Assembly (NCBI RefSeq): GCF_017355835.1
Contig: NZ_JAFEWF010000003.1
Span: 1-64,000, forward strand
Source: Desertivirga brevis
GTDB taxonomy: Bacteria > Bacteroidota > Bacteroidia > Sphingobacteriales > Sphingobacteriaceae
DNA: 64,000 nucleotides
Reading direction: 5' to 3'
Shown: positions 17,569 through 26,913 of the stretch, piece after piece
How the letters are laid out: each line of letters starts with the position of its first letter
Position numbering within the stretch: position 1 is the first letter of the stretch
Program-made: the position numbers and the translations under genes
Notes under the pieces: generated by a model
Seen by the model: only the letters and a program-made list of their open reading frames with translations
Told to the model about the DNA's origin: nothing
Databases searched by the model: none

Positions 17569-17865
17569 ATGTACGTACAAAGAAATGATTCTTTTCTTTA
17601 CACCTGTAAAGAAGCTTTTTTCTTGGGAATCCATCCCTTGGATTCAAACAGCCGCACTTCTGAAGGATACAAGTCTCTTGTCTCAATATTTAAAAATATC
17701 CCCGATAATAAGAAGGAGGATTTGTTTTTACATTATTTGAACGAGGAGAAGTATTATTGTAATTTATGGACGGCTCATTTGATGTTACAATTCTCGAATG
17801 CGAGTCCCGAACTTCAAATCAAATGCAGGGAAGTTTTGGAAGGAGCCACTTCAAACATTGTCTAA
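17569..17865 (+). CDS. Hypothetical protein
   Basis: A predicted 98-residue soluble protein starting MYVQRNDSF. I do not recognise a family. The composition is that of a real globular protein: mixed charge, an NKKEDLFLHYLNEEKYY helix and a PELQIKCREVLE helix. It has no signal peptide or membrane segment. A consensus -7 box precedes it. It converges on the esterase gene with seven bases between them. It could be a small regulatory or adaptor protein, but nothing in the sequence says so. Confidence 0.5.
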   Translation: MYVQRNDSFLYTCKEAFFLGIHPLDSNSRTSEGYKSLVSIFKNIPDNKKEDLFLHYLNEEKYYCNLWTAHLMLQFSNASPELQIKCREVLEGATSNIV

Positions 17866-17872
17866 AATGTTA

Positions 17873-18598
17873 TTAGAAATAAAGGCCTAGCATTTGTCGC
17901 CAGTGCCTAGGTTTATGGGCTTCGCCTTCCCACAAATAAAGCGAATGCCCTATTTCCTTCTCAGCCATAAGAGAACTAAGAAGAAGATTGTTCTCTAAAA
18001 ACAAATCTTCTTTTCCCATCGCTAAAACTATTTCTAACTGCTGCAAGCGATTAATTAATTCCTTATCATCAAGATTAGCAATATATTGTGAGGGCATATT
18101 AAAATAAATGTTTTCGTCCCAGTATCCTTCAAAAAGATTCTTAAAATTCCCGATCTCGTAACACAGATCATAGCGCCCACTCATTCCCACTACTTTGCGG
18201 AATAAATGTGGATACTTAAACGCTATGTTAACAGCGTGAAAGGCGCCCATACTACAACCAGCAGAGATAAAAGAGCTATTGTCCCCTCTATTCACTAATG
18301 GCATTACTTCATCTATAATGTATTTTTCATATAGTAAGTGCCTCTGTATTCTTGACTCTGGCCTGCACCAATAGCAATAAAAGCTTTCTACGTCTACACT
18401 GTCAAGGCAGATAAAACGATAAATTCCATCATTAATTTTCCCCTTGGCTCCCTCCAAAACTTGCCAGTTTTCGTAGTCGTAAAAACGAGCGCACCTGGTA
18501 GGGAAAAAAAGTACAGGAATACCAGCATGTCCGAAAATCAATAATTCCATTTCCCGATCGAGACTAGGACTATGCCACTTATGATACTCCCTATGCAT
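17873..18598 (-). CDS. Putative esterase, alpha/beta-hydrolase fold
   Basis: A 241-residue protein of the esterase D / putative esterase type. The nucleophile elbow is G-C-S-M-G with Ser at about residue 116. The strand before it (FGHAGIPVLFFPTRCARFYD) forms the oxyanion side, and a late histidine in EAHKPRHW is the likely third member of the triad. It has no signal peptide, so it is presumably cytoplasmic. I chose ATG 18598 instead of an upstream TTG at 18625. It lies 35 bases after the SGNH hydrolase gene on the same strand, so the two are probably co-transcribed. Confidence 0.8.
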   Translation of the reverse strand: MHREYHKWHSPSLDREMELLIFGHAGIPVLFFPTRCARFYDYENWQVLEGAKGKINDGIYRFICLDSVDVESFYCYWCRPESRIQRHLLYEKYIIDEVMPLVNRGDNSSFISAGCSMGAFHAVNIAFKYPHLFRKVVGMSGRYDLCYEIGNFKNLFEGYWDENIYFNMPSQYIANLDDKELINRLQQLEIVLAMGKEDLFLENNLLLSSLMAEKEIGHSLYLWEGEAHKPRHWRQMLGLYF

Positions 18599-18633
18599 TT
18601 TTAGAAATATCTGGTTTTTTTGCAAAAACCAGG

Positions 18634-19236
18634 TTAAATGAGGTTGAAGAAATAATTAACATTCAGTGATATGACATTCTTCCAAAGCGAATAGCCTTTT
18701 TCATTAAGGTGCAAGCCATCCGGTTGGAAGAAGTTAGTATTTGGCTCTCCCTTCTCGTCCAGCATTTCCTGATATATGTCAATATAGTGCAGCGAGGAGT
18801 GCTTTAATATTTCCTTTTGAATAATATGGTTAGTATATTTTATCTGATTCGTTATGTTTCTTCTACTAACACTAGGTTTTATGGAAACAAAAAATACAGG
18901 AATAGCGCCATACTTATCTTTTATTTGCGCCACGAGTTGTTTGAAACAGATAAAAACTTCTTCAGGATGCCTGCCATCACCCAGATCGTTGTCTCCGGCA
19001 TATAATATAATAAGCTCCAGGTCGTAGGCGGTAAATATCCTTTCGAAATACCATACGCAAGCTGCTAAAGTGGAGCCGCCAAAGCCCAGATTGACTGGTG
19101 ATAATTCAGGAAAGTCATCTTTTAAATGAGGCCATAACCTGATTGAAGAACTGCCATAGAAAGCAGTTCGCGGAGAAAAGGTAAGAGAACTTCTTTCTCT
19201 TTCTAATCTCTTAACCTCGTCTTCGTACCAAAACAT
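18634..19236 (-). CDS. SGNH/GDSL-type hydrolase
   Basis: A 200-residue lipase/esterase-like protein. Block I is FYGSSSIRLW with the nucleophile Ser near residue 30, block II is LGFGGS, block III is YAGDND with Asn83, and block V is DGLHLNEKGY with the Asp and His of the triad. All catalytic positions are present. No signal peptide is seen. It is paired with the esterase gene downstream. The substrate is unknown and could be an acyl ester, thioester or carbohydrate ester. Confidence 0.85.
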   Translation of the reverse strand: MFWYEDEVKRLERERSSLTFSPRTAFYGSSSIRLWPHLKDDFPELSPVNLGFGGSTLAACVWYFERIFTAYDLELIILYAGDNDLGDGRHPEEVFICFKQLVAQIKDKYGAIPVFFVSIKPSVSRRNITNQIKYTNHIIQKEILKHSSLHYIDIYQEMLDEKGEPNTNFFQPDGLHLNEKGYSLWKNVISLNVNYFFNLI

Positions 19237-19429
19237 ATAAACTTTAAAAGTTTCTAAAATAAGTGAAAGCTAAAATAATTAAGAAAATAATTAAGTGATT
19301 GTTTAATGTAAATCCTAATTCATGAGCTTACTCATTAAAAACGTATTTTTTAAGTAATTAATTAGTGCAGAATAACCTAAATAGTACTGATTTACAGGAT
19401 AGTAATTGTTGCGAAATTATTAACAAATG

Positions 19430-19458
19430 TTGTAACATCATTTATTTTCCTATATTTG
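19430..19458 (+). promoter_or_regulatory. Promoter of the receiver-domain gene
   Basis: A -33 TTG at 19430-19432 and a -7 TATATTTG at 19451-19458, 18 bases apart, fit the Bacteroidota primary-sigma promoter. ATG 19477 lies 18 bases downstream. Confidence 0.6.
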
Positions 19459-19476
19459 AATACACAATTATAGAGA

Positions 19477-19881
19477 ATGCCCCGAGTTATACTTATTGAT
19501 GACGATCCCACGCATCACCATTTAGCCAAAACATTAATGAAGCATTATAATTTTTTTGATGATTATAAATGCTATACTGATCCTAAAAGCGCGTTGATAG
19601 ACTTAGTGGACGCTTACTATGGCACTAATACTATGCCTGACATGATTCTTTTGGATCTTAATATGCCTGAAGTTAATGGTTGGGATTTTTTAGAGATGTT
19701 CGATAACTTGAGAGCACTCGTTGCTAAGGATATCCCTGTTTTTATAGTTACTTCTTCTATTGATCCAAATGACGAAGCCCGGTCTCAGCTTTATTCGGCT
19801 GTAAGAGGTTTTTACTCAAAGCCTTTGTCTCCAGCCATATTAAATTCTGTTGTTAGCAGCAGTATAAAGAATAGGGCCTGA
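19477..19881 (+). CDS. Stand-alone response regulator receiver protein
   Basis: A 134-residue CheY-like protein made of a receiver domain only. The acidic pocket is Asp8-Asp10 (LIDDDP), the phosphate acceptor is Asp60 (LLDLNMPE), the switch Thr is in VTSSID, and the conserved Lys115 is in YSKPLSP. There is no output domain, so it must act by binding a partner or by passing on phosphate. No histidine kinase is nearby. It is monocistronic with a good promoter. Confidence 0.92.
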   Translation: MPRVILIDDDPTHHHLAKTLMKHYNFFDDYKCYTDPKSALIDLVDAYYGTNTMPDMILLDLNMPEVNGWDFLEMFDNLRALVAKDIPVFIVTSSIDPNDEARSQLYSAVRGFYSKPLSPAILNSVVSSSIKNRA

Positions 19882-20040
19882 TCGAATTTTGCTGAAACTT
19901 ATTCGCTACTCTGTCATTTCAATTGATTTAGCTTTTATTTCGATTGACATTGAAGAGAGGACGCAGGGCTGTATAGAACGTTATTCTTCTGGAAAAGCAT
20001 TTAAATTCCTACCTTAGCCCAATTTTGTTACAAATAGCAA

Positions 20041-20997
20041 ATGAAAACATCCTTTGATTTTGAGAAACCTATTGCTGACTTGCAGCATCAGATAGAGAAA
20101 GTTAAACAGGTTGCGGAGAAAACAAAAGTAGATATGTCTGCTACTCTTGCTGAGCTTGATGCAAAGCTTGAGGAAGCTAAAAAGAATATTTACTCCAACC
20201 TGAGCGGTTGGCAGCAAGTGCAGATATCTCGCCACCCTGAAAGGCCATATACTCTACAGTATATTGAACTAATTTGTGATGACTTTATAGAGCTTCACGG
20301 AGACCGGACTGTCAAAGATGACAAGGCGATAGTTGGAGGTTTTGCAACCATTAACGGTCAAACTGTAATGGTAATAGGGCACCAAAAGGGAACGAATACA
20401 AAGCTTCGTCAATATCGTAACTTCGGTATGGCCAATCCTGAAGGTTATAGAAAGGCTTTGCGATTAATGAAGCTTGCTGAAAAATTCAATAAGCCCGTAG
20501 TAACTTTTATTGATACACCTGGCGCTTACCCCGGCCTGGAAGCAGAAGAACGCGGGCAGGGAGAAGCCATCGCAAGGAACCTTCTGGAAATGTCGGTGCT
20601 GAAAGTGCCAATTGTTTGCTTTGTGGTAGGAGAGGGGGCATCTGGGGGAGCTTTAGGAATAGGTGTAGGCGATAAGGTTTATATGCTTGAGCATACGTGG
20701 TACTCGGTAATTTCACCTGAATCTTGCTCTTCAATTCTCTGGAGAAGTTGGGACTATAAAGAAAGGGCGGCCGAAGTATTGAAGCTTACTGCTGAAGACA
20801 TGCACAAAAATGGCTTGGTTGATGGTATTATTCCCGAACCGATAGGTGGAGCACACCAGGATCCGGAGGCGATGGCTGCTACTATAAAAACGCGTATTCT
20901 TGAGGATCTCAATACATTAAAACAAAAAGAGGTAGATGTATTAATTAATCAGAGGATCGAGAAGTTCTGCTCTATGGGAGTGGTTGTGGAGCAGTAG
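20041..20997 (+). CDS. accA: Acetyl-CoA carboxylase carboxyltransferase, alpha subunit
   Basis: A 318-residue subunit that, with AccD, moves the carboxyl group from biotin to acetyl-CoA to form malonyl-CoA for fatty-acid synthesis. The N-terminal coiled coil (about residues 5-50) and the crotonase-fold domain are present, with blocks [29 protein letters not shown], and [15 protein letters not shown] that shape the oxyanion holes. The length matches the bacterial family. It is monocistronic and ends at a very strong terminator shared with the opposite gene. Confidence 0.97.
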   Translation: MKTSFDFEKPIADLQHQIEKVKQVAEKTKVDMSATLAELDAKLEEAKKNIYSNLSGWQQVQISRHPERPYTLQYIELICDDFIELHGDRTVKDDKAIVGGFATINGQTVMVIGHQKGTNTKLRQYRNFGMANPEGYRKALRLMKLAEKFNKPVVTFIDTPGAYPGLEAEERGQGEAIARNLLEMSVLKVPIVCFVVGEGASGGALGIGVGDKVYMLEHTWYSVISPESCSSILWRSWDYKERAAEVLKLTAEDMHKNGLVDGIIPEPIGGAHQDPEAMAATIKTRILEDLNTLKQKEVDVLINQRIEKFCSMGVVVEQ

Positions 20998-21013
20998 ATT
21001 AGATTTTGATCTT

Positions 21014-21065
21014 TTTATAAAACAAAAAAACCCGTGAAGTTTTGCTTCACGGGTTTTTTTGTTTT
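21014..21065. terminator. Bidirectional terminator between accA and the DUF2723 gene
   Basis: A perfect 26-base inverted repeat (21014-21039 against 21045-21070) with a five-base loop. The GC-rich core cccgtgaag/cttcacggg is flanked by A and T runs, so it works on both strands. Confidence 0.9.
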
Positions 21066-21073
21066 ATAAATGT

Positions 21074-24000
21074 TTAGAACCCTGATCCTGAAAATCGGGC
21101 TTCAAGAGATTTAAATTTATTTTGAAGTTTGCTTGTGAGCTCAGTTTGTTTGTTTTGTTCAGTTGTTTTGATCATTTCATTCAGTACAGAAATTCCAAGT
21201 TGAACATCATTCATAGCTAAGTTTGGTTTATTCTGAGATACGTCGGCCAGGTAATTCAGCTCTGCGTCAATATAATTTGCAGTTTCTTCAATAAGTTTAT
21301 TAGCTTTTCCTGCTTCATTTACTTTATATAGAAGATCTGCAGTATAGTAACGGTGTAAAACAAAGTAGAAAAGATAATTCTTTTCAGGAAGTACCTCTAA
21401 AGCCTTATTAAGTGTTGTTTTCGCCTCTGCTATTTTACCTTCCTGAAGCTGCTTCTCTGCCAGAGTATTAAAAGTTTTCATAATGGTGGCGATCATCCTG
21501 GTAGATTCAGGATCGAGGTACTTAGCGTTTTTCATATTCCCCCACTTGAATTTACCAATTACATTGCTATACATAGCCTGGCTGTTTAGTAACTCTGGAG
21601 CTTGTTTTGTTGAATCAACAGGTACTGGCTTTAATGGGACTAAGCGATATGCAAACCCCTCATTGTAAAGATATTTTTGTAGCCCAATATAGTTTTCAGA
21701 AGGAACGGTAACTGCGAAATAAATCGGTCTCTTCCAGTTATTATGCGCAAGAATATCGAACATTGCCAGTTCAGCTTTAGTTACATAGTTCTGATTGTAA
21801 GTCCACTGCATTGTAGCAGCAATGCTGTCTTTCATTTCGGGACTTACAGTCTTTGTTGCAAGAACCTGAGCTGGATTGATAGTAAGTTTCAAGTTTTTGG
21901 TAGGAAGAATATTCTCCCTGCTACCATCCTGCAAAGTTACTTTATCATTCTCGTCATCAGAGGTGATAATATCAAATATGTCTTTTAGTTCAACCGTATC
22001 TTTAGTGTATTCACTATAGTAAATCACATCCCTTACACCTTGAACAAACTTACTATTGGGCATTGTAATGGGTAGCGGTTCTGCTGAGTTCACCTTGTCT
22101 TTCATTTGGCGGATGTACCAATCCGTACCCAACAAACTGAGGTTTACGATTCTGACATCAGGCCGAACGCCTTCAACTTCCTGCACGTACCAAAGTGGGT
22201 AGGTGTCATTATCTCCATAAGTGAAAAGGATGGCATTAGGTGCGCACGATTCCAGATAGTCAATGGCAAAATCTCTTGCCGTTGTTTTATCAGACCGGTC
22301 ATGGTCATCCCATCCTTCTTTGGCCATAAGGCCGGGAGCAACTAGAAGGCAGAGAACCGTTGCTGCAATGCTGGCATTAGTCGAGGATGTTTTTTTACTT
22401 AACCATTCTGCGATGCCTGCTACTCCTAGTCCTATCCAAATTGCAAATGCATAAAACGAACCTGCATAAGCGTAATCTCTTTCCCTTGGCTGTAATGGAG
22501 TTTGGTTAAGATAGAGCACAATAGCCAGTCCTGTAAAAAAGAATAACAGTCCGACTACTCCGGCATCTTTCTGATTTCGTTTGAAATGCCATATTGCTCC
22601 AATTAAACCAACAATTAGAGGTAAAAAGTAGAAGCGATTGTATGCATTGTTTTCTTTAATACTCGGAGGCAAGTGATCCTGGGATCCTAATCTTGCTGCA
22701 TCTATAGGCTTTATACCGCTGATCCAATTACCAGAGGTGAAATTTCCGTGTCCTTGATCATCGTTTTGACGACCTGCAAAGTCCCAAAGGAAATAACGTG
22801 CATACATAAACCCTACCTGATAGGAAAATAGGAATCCCAAATTGTGAGCAAAAGTAGGAGAGGACCCTTCTGGAATCCGCATCCACTCTCTGTAAAAGTC
22901 CGCGTGCTGCGGACTGCGGCTATACATTCGAGGTAACAATGTATTGCGATCGAATACTGTTTCGTATTTCTTTCCTGCTACTTCGTATTTTGTTTCACCT
23001 TTGCGGTAAATATTTCCGTCTTCCTTATTCTCAATCGGCTGAGAGTCGAAGTACTCTCCATATAATAGAGGACGGTCGCCGTATTGCTCACGATTCAAAT
23101 AACTTAGTAAGGCAAATGCGTTATCAGGGTCATTATTATTTAACGTTGTGTTTGCTTTGGCCCTTATTACAATCATAGCAAACGAACTGTAGCCAATCAG
23201 TATGAAGGTAGTGCAAATTAGAGCCAGGTTCAATACTGCTTTAGAATGCTTGATAGAATAAAGGATCCCATACGTTAATCCGGCAATTACTAATATTGCA
23301 AACACTATCACACCAGAACCAAAGCCCATTCCCAAAGTGTTAACAAAGAAAAGATCGAAATAAGCCGCGAATTTTACTATATACTGTATAATTCCATATT
23401 GGACAATACCAAGGATCACGATACCTATTAATAGAGCTTTAATAGTTCCTCCGCTGGTGATTTCTTTCGAGCGCCTGAAGTAGTAGACCAAGGCGATGGC
23501 TGGAATTACAAGAAGATTTAAAAGGTGGATACCAATTGATAGCCCCATTATATAGGCAATAAAAATAATCCATTTGTCAGATCCTTGTTCATCTGCGTGA
23601 TGCTCCCATTTTAAAATTGCCCAGAATACGATGGCAGTTGAGAGGGAAGACATTGCATACACCTCGGCTTCTACTGCAGAGAACCAGAAGGTGTCTGAAA
23701 ATGTATATGCTAATGCTCCTACTACTCCTGAACCCATGATTGTGATCATTTTTGCGGAAGTTATCTCTTCGTCCTTCTTCGCAAGTACTTTCCTGGCAAG
23801 GGCTGTAATTGTCCAAAAAAGAAAAAGGATCGTCGCGGCACTTGAAAGAGCAGAGCTCATATTCATCCAATAGGCAATCTTAGTTTTATCACTTCCGGCA
23901 AGCAGGGAGAATATCTTAGCGATCATTAAAAATAATGGAGCGCCCGGTTGATGCACTACTTGCAACTTATATGCTGATGCAATAAACTCACCACAATCCC

Positions 24001-24097
24001 AAAAGCTGGCAGTAGGCTCTAGGGTTAATGTGTAGGTAATCGCAGCAATGGCGAAACAAAGCCATCCAAGAAGGTTATTCGTTTTATTGTAATTCAT
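21074..24097 (-). CDS. DUF2723 (glycosyltransferase 117-like) membrane protein
   Basis: A 1007-residue polytopic membrane protein typical of Bacteroidota. The N-terminus carries the family block TLEPTASFWDCGEFIASAYKLQ and QPGAPLF. About a dozen hydrophobic helices follow, then a soluble domain (from about residue 600) and a C-terminal helical repeat region resembling TPRs. Eukaryotic relatives (TMEM260) are protein O-mannosyltransferases, so a role in protein O-glycosylation at the inner membrane is a fair inference, with the acidic Asp/Glu of the first loop as the likely catalytic residues. It is monocistronic and convergent with accA. Confidence 0.85.
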   Translation of the reverse strand: MNYNKTNNLLGWLCFAIAAITYTLTLEPTASFWDCGEFIASAYKLQVVHQPGAPLFLMIAKIFSLLAGSDKTKIAYWMNMSSALSSAATILFLFWTITALARKVLAKKDEEITSAKMITIMGSGVVGALAYTFSDTFWFSAVEAEVYAMSSLSTAIVFWAILKWEHHADEQGSDKWIIFIAYIMGLSIGIHLLNLLVIPAIALVYYFRRSKEITSGGTIKALLIGIVILGIVQYGIIQYIVKFAAYFDLFFVNTLGMGFGSGVIVFAILVIAGLTYGILYSIKHSKAVLNLALICTTFILIGYSSFAMIVIRAKANTTLNNNDPDNAFALLSYLNREQYGDRPLLYGEYFDSQPIENKEDGNIYRKGETKYEVAGKKYETVFDRNTLLPRMYSRSPQHADFYREWMRIPEGSSPTFAHNLGFLFSYQVGFMYARYFLWDFAGRQNDDQGHGNFTSGNWISGIKPIDAARLGSQDHLPPSIKENNAYNRFYFLPLIVGLIGAIWHFKRNQKDAGVVGLLFFFTGLAIVLYLNQTPLQPRERDYAYAGSFYAFAIWIGLGVAGIAEWLSKKTSSTNASIAATVLCLLVAPGLMAKEGWDDHDRSDKTTARDFAIDYLESCAPNAILFTYGDNDTYPLWYVQEVEGVRPDVRIVNLSLLGTDWYIRQMKDKVNSAEPLPITMPNSKFVQGVRDVIYYSEYTKDTVELKDIFDIITSDDENDKVTLQDGSRENILPTKNLKLTINPAQVLATKTVSPEMKDSIAATMQWTYNQNYVTKAELAMFDILAHNNWKRPIYFAVTVPSENYIGLQKYLYNEGFAYRLVPLKPVPVDSTKQAPELLNSQAMYSNVIGKFKWGNMKNAKYLDPESTRMIATIMKTFNTLAEKQLQEGKIAEAKTTLNKALEVLPEKNYLFYFVLHRYYTADLLYKVNEAGKANKLIEETANYIDAELNYLADVSQNKPNLAMNDVQLGISVLNEMIKTTEQNKQTELTSKLQNKFKSLEARFSGSGF

Positions 24098-24232
24098 ATA
24101 GCTAGTATAGTAAGCCGTAATTTTATCGATGCCGAAAATAGCGATTAGTATTCAATTAGCAATTCCATGAAAGCGCGTTTAACATATTTTAAGAAGTAAA
24201 TCAGGATGTTATCAAAAAAATAAAAAAAAGAC

Positions 24233-24263
24233 TTGTGTGATGTTGTTTATCACTCTATATTTG
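24233..24263 (+). promoter_or_regulatory. Promoter of tRNA-Gln
   Basis: A -33 TTG at 24233-24235 and a -7 TATATTTG at 24256-24263 are 20 bases apart, matching the Bacteroidota consensus. The tRNA begins 39 bases downstream. Confidence 0.65.
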
Positions 24264-24301
24264 CACCACCATTTGAGAGAGACACTTTCTCAGCGGGAGA
24301 T

Positions 24302-24372
24302 TGCCCGATAGTATAAAGGTAGTACAACTGATTTTGGTTCAGTTTGTCTAGGTTCGAATCCTGGTCGGGCAA
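24302..24372 (+). tRNA. tRNA-Gln (anticodon TTG)
   Basis: The full cloverleaf is visible: acceptor tgcccga/tcgggca, a short D-arm with GTATAAAGGTAGTAC, anticodon stem actga/tcagt around ttttggt (TTG), and a T-arm with TTCGAAT. The T1-A72 acceptor pair is typical of glutamine tRNAs. CCA is not encoded. Confidence 0.96.
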
Positions 24373-24387
24373 CGTAAAAAGAAGAGT

Positions 24388-24420
24388 CGGATTGTGAAAA
24401 CCACAATCCGAATTTTTTTT
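24388..24420 (+). terminator. Terminator after tRNA-Gln
   Basis: cggattgtg (24388-24396) pairs with cacaatccg (24402-24410), followed by a run of T. The in-frame GTG at 24394 lies in this hairpin and is unlikely to start prs. Confidence 0.75.
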
Positions 24421-24441
24421 AACCCATTAGAAAATACAGCA

Positions 24442-25386
24442 ATGCCGCAACAGTTCAATCCTGTTAAATTATTCCCCGGTTCAGGTTCAGTCGATCTTGC
24501 TGCAAAAATAGCCAAAGCTTACGGAAGAGAATTAGGTGACGTAGTCATTTCCCGTTTTAGCGATGGTGAGTTTCAGCCATCATTTAATGAATCTGTAAGA
24601 GGGTGTGACGTATTTCTTATTCAGTCTACCAATCAACCATACGATAATTTGATGGAATTGCTGCTTCTCACTGATGCAGCCAAAAGAGCTTCAGCTCATT
24701 ACATTACTGTTGTTGTACCTTATTTTGGGATGGCAAGGCAGGATCGGAAGGATAAACCCAGGGTTGCAATTGGTGCAAAGCTTATTGCAAATCTGATAAC
24801 TGCGGCGGGGGCTAATCGTATAATGACAATGGACTTGCACGCTGCTCAGATCCAGGGATTTTTTGATATTCCTGTGGATCACTTGGATGCTTCGGTAATC
24901 TTTGTGCCTTATATCAAAAGTTTAAAGCTTCCTAATTTAACTATAGCGTCTCCTGACATGGGAGGTTCTTACAGAGCTCGGACCTTCGCAAAGTTTTTCA
25001 ATGCAGAAGTTGTGATCTGTGATAAAAGAAGGAAAAGGGCGAACGAGATAGAGTCAATGTCAATTATCGGTGATGTGAAGGACAGAGATATTGTGCTAAT
25101 TGATGATATCTGTGATACTGCAGGAACCCTTGCTAAAGCTGCTGATCTTATCATGCAGAACGGTGCTAGTTCTGTGAGGGCGGTTTGTACGCATCCGGTT
25201 CTATCAGGTAAGGCCTATGACACTGTTGAGAATTCAGTCTTAACTGAATTAATTGTTACAGATACTATCCCACTTAAGCAGGACTCCTCTAAAATAAGAG
25301 TGCTGTCAACTGCGGAGTTATTTTCAAAGGCCATTGCTAATGTGAATCAACATGGTTCAATTAGTGATTTGTTTAGAGTAGAATAA
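24442..25386 (+). CDS. prs: Ribose-phosphate pyrophosphokinase
   Basis: A 314-residue enzyme that makes PRPP from ribose 5-phosphate and ATP, feeding purine, pyrimidine, histidine, tryptophan and NAD synthesis. The blocks KLFPGSGS, FSDGEFQPSFNESVRG, PYFGMARQDRK (ATP-binding loop) and VLIDDICDTAGT (ribose-phosphate loop) are present. The phosphate loop has Ile-Cys where many bacteria have Met-Ile. I chose ATG 24442 because a longer frame would start inside the tRNA terminator. It is followed after 32 bases by rplY. Confidence 0.96.
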   Translation: MPQQFNPVKLFPGSGSVDLAAKIAKAYGRELGDVVISRFSDGEFQPSFNESVRGCDVFLIQSTNQPYDNLMELLLLTDAAKRASAHYITVVVPYFGMARQDRKDKPRVAIGAKLIANLITAAGANRIMTMDLHAAQIQGFFDIPVDHLDASVIFVPYIKSLKLPNLTIASPDMGGSYRARTFAKFFNAEVVICDKRRKRANEIESMSIIGDVKDRDIVLIDDICDTAGTLAKAADLIMQNGASSVRAVCTHPVLSGKAYDTVENSVLTELIVTDTIPLKQDSSKIRVLSTAELFSKAIANVNQHGSISDLFRVE

Positions 25387-25418
25387 ATTGCATTTTTTTA
25401 ATATAAATATATAATAAC

Positions 25419-26000
25419 ATGAAAACTATCGCTATTAGCGGTTCCAAAAGAGGGAACGTAGGGAAACGCGATGCAAAGGAGCTGCGTTACGAAGGTAAAG
25501 TGCCTGCTGTTTTGTATGGTGGAAACGAGCAGATTCACTTTGCTGTAAACGCAAGTGATTTAAAAGCAATCATTTATACTCCGGAAGTTCAATTTGTAGA
25601 AATTGATATTGAAGGAACTAAAGTTCAGGCTATTATCCAGGATTCACAGTTTCACCCTTTAAATGAGCAAATTCTGCATGTTGACTTTTTTCAGTTAAAT
25701 CCTGAAAAACCATTAACAATGGGGATTCCTGTTAAATTGACAGGTACATCTCCAGGCGTGAAAATGGGTGGTAAATTAGTTCAGAAATTACGTAAACTGC
25801 GCGTTAAAGCTCTTCCGGCTAACATGCCTCAGAACGTTGAAGTTAGCATTGAACCATTAGAAGTTGGCAAGTCTGTGCGCGTTCGTGATTTAAAGTTTGA
25901 TAACTTCGAAATTACGAATACACCAGAGGATACAATCGTATCTGTTACCACCTCTCGTGCTCTTCGTCAAGCTGAGCAGGAAGCAGCAAAAGGAAAATAA
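25419..26000 (+). CDS. rplY: 50S ribosomal protein L25 / general stress protein Ctc
   Basis: A 193-residue two-domain L25 of the Ctc (TL5) type. The N-terminal 5S-rRNA-binding domain starts with ISGSKRGNVGKRDAKELR and contains VPAVLYGG, and the C-terminal beta domain ends in a Lys/Ala-rich tail. It binds 5S rRNA at the central protuberance of the large subunit. Its position between prs and pth is a common bacterial order, and the three probably share a transcript. Confidence 0.95.
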   Translation: MKTIAISGSKRGNVGKRDAKELRYEGKVPAVLYGGNEQIHFAVNASDLKAIIYTPEVQFVEIDIEGTKVQAIIQDSQFHPLNEQILHVDFFQLNPEKPLTMGIPVKLTGTSPGVKMGGKLVQKLRKLRVKALPANMPQNVEVSIEPLEVGKSVRVRDLKFDNFEITNTPEDTIVSVTTSRALRQAEQEAAKGK

Positions 26001-26149
26001 GATTTTTGGGATCACACTGATTAGAGGTGATTTCACAGATTTTGAGGAGGCAGTCCGTATGGATTGCCTTTTTTGTTTTCTGACTACGTAAAACTGCTAA
26101 ATCCTGATTCCTAAAACTGAAAAATTGTAAATAAAGTTATTTTTGCGCT

Positions 26150-26710
26150 ATGAAATATCTTATAGTAGGTCTTGGAAATATTGGGAGTGAATATGCGGAT
26201 ACCCGTCACAACATAGGATTTATGATCTTGGATGTTATGGCGAAAAAAGCAAGTACTAACTTCTCAAATTTGAAGCTTGCCTATTATACCGAGCTAACTC
26301 ATAAAGGAAGAAAACTACACCTTATTAAACCCACAACATATATGAATTTGAGTGGTAAAGCAGTCAACTACTGGATGCAGGAGCTCAAAATTCCTATTGA
26401 GAACGTACTTGTTCTGGTAGACGATCTTGCAATTCCATTCGGCGCTATCAGAATTAAACCAAAGGGTAGCAGTGCAGGTCATAATGGACTTAAAAGTATA
26501 GAGTCTGTTATAGGGGGACAAAATTACCCGAGACTAAGATTTGGGATCGGTGATAATTATCCCAAAGGTAGGCAGGTTGATTATGTACTGAGTGGTTTCG
26601 ACGAAGACGAGACTCCTGAATTACCTGCACTGATTGATAGATCTATCGAGATGATTGAAAGCTTTGTAACTGCAGGTGCTGAATTAACAATGACCCGTTA
26701 CAATAAATAA
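26150..26710 (+). CDS. pth: Peptidyl-tRNA hydrolase
   Basis: A 186-residue enzyme that frees tRNA from prematurely released peptidyl-tRNA. The catalytic His20 is in DTRHNIGF, at the same position as in E. coli. Asn10 is in GLGNIG, the KPTTYMNLSG block is intact, and the conserved aspartate is in VLVDDLAIPFG. A TATTTTTG box at 26138-26145 matches the -7 consensus. If used, it would give a nearly leaderless transcript, so it may be chance. The gene follows prs and rplY. Confidence 0.96.
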   Translation: MKYLIVGLGNIGSEYADTRHNIGFMILDVMAKKASTNFSNLKLAYYTELTHKGRKLHLIKPTTYMNLSGKAVNYWMQELKIPIENVLVLVDDLAIPFGAIRIKPKGSSAGHNGLKSIESVIGGQNYPRLRFGIGDNYPKGRQVDYVLSGFDEDETPELPALIDRSIEMIESFVTAGAELTMTRYNK

Positions 26711-26913
26711 TTTTTTGTAACGAAACCTAAAACCGGGCGTCTTTTATTTAAATATTGCTTAACTCTTTTTAACATTAGACTTTATGGAACTTCATTAATT
26801 TTAGCATCTGATTTCATAGTTACAGTGAAGTAGATGGTGCTTGGTGGCGTAGCGTTTGGAATTAGACTGGAAGAATTCCAGTATGGATACCTAGATAACC
26901 TCAAAATCAAACT

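Noticed and set aside
24394..24441. Extended prs start at GTG 24394
   Set aside because: The codon lies in the tRNA-Gln terminator, and the conserved protein begins at ATG 24442.
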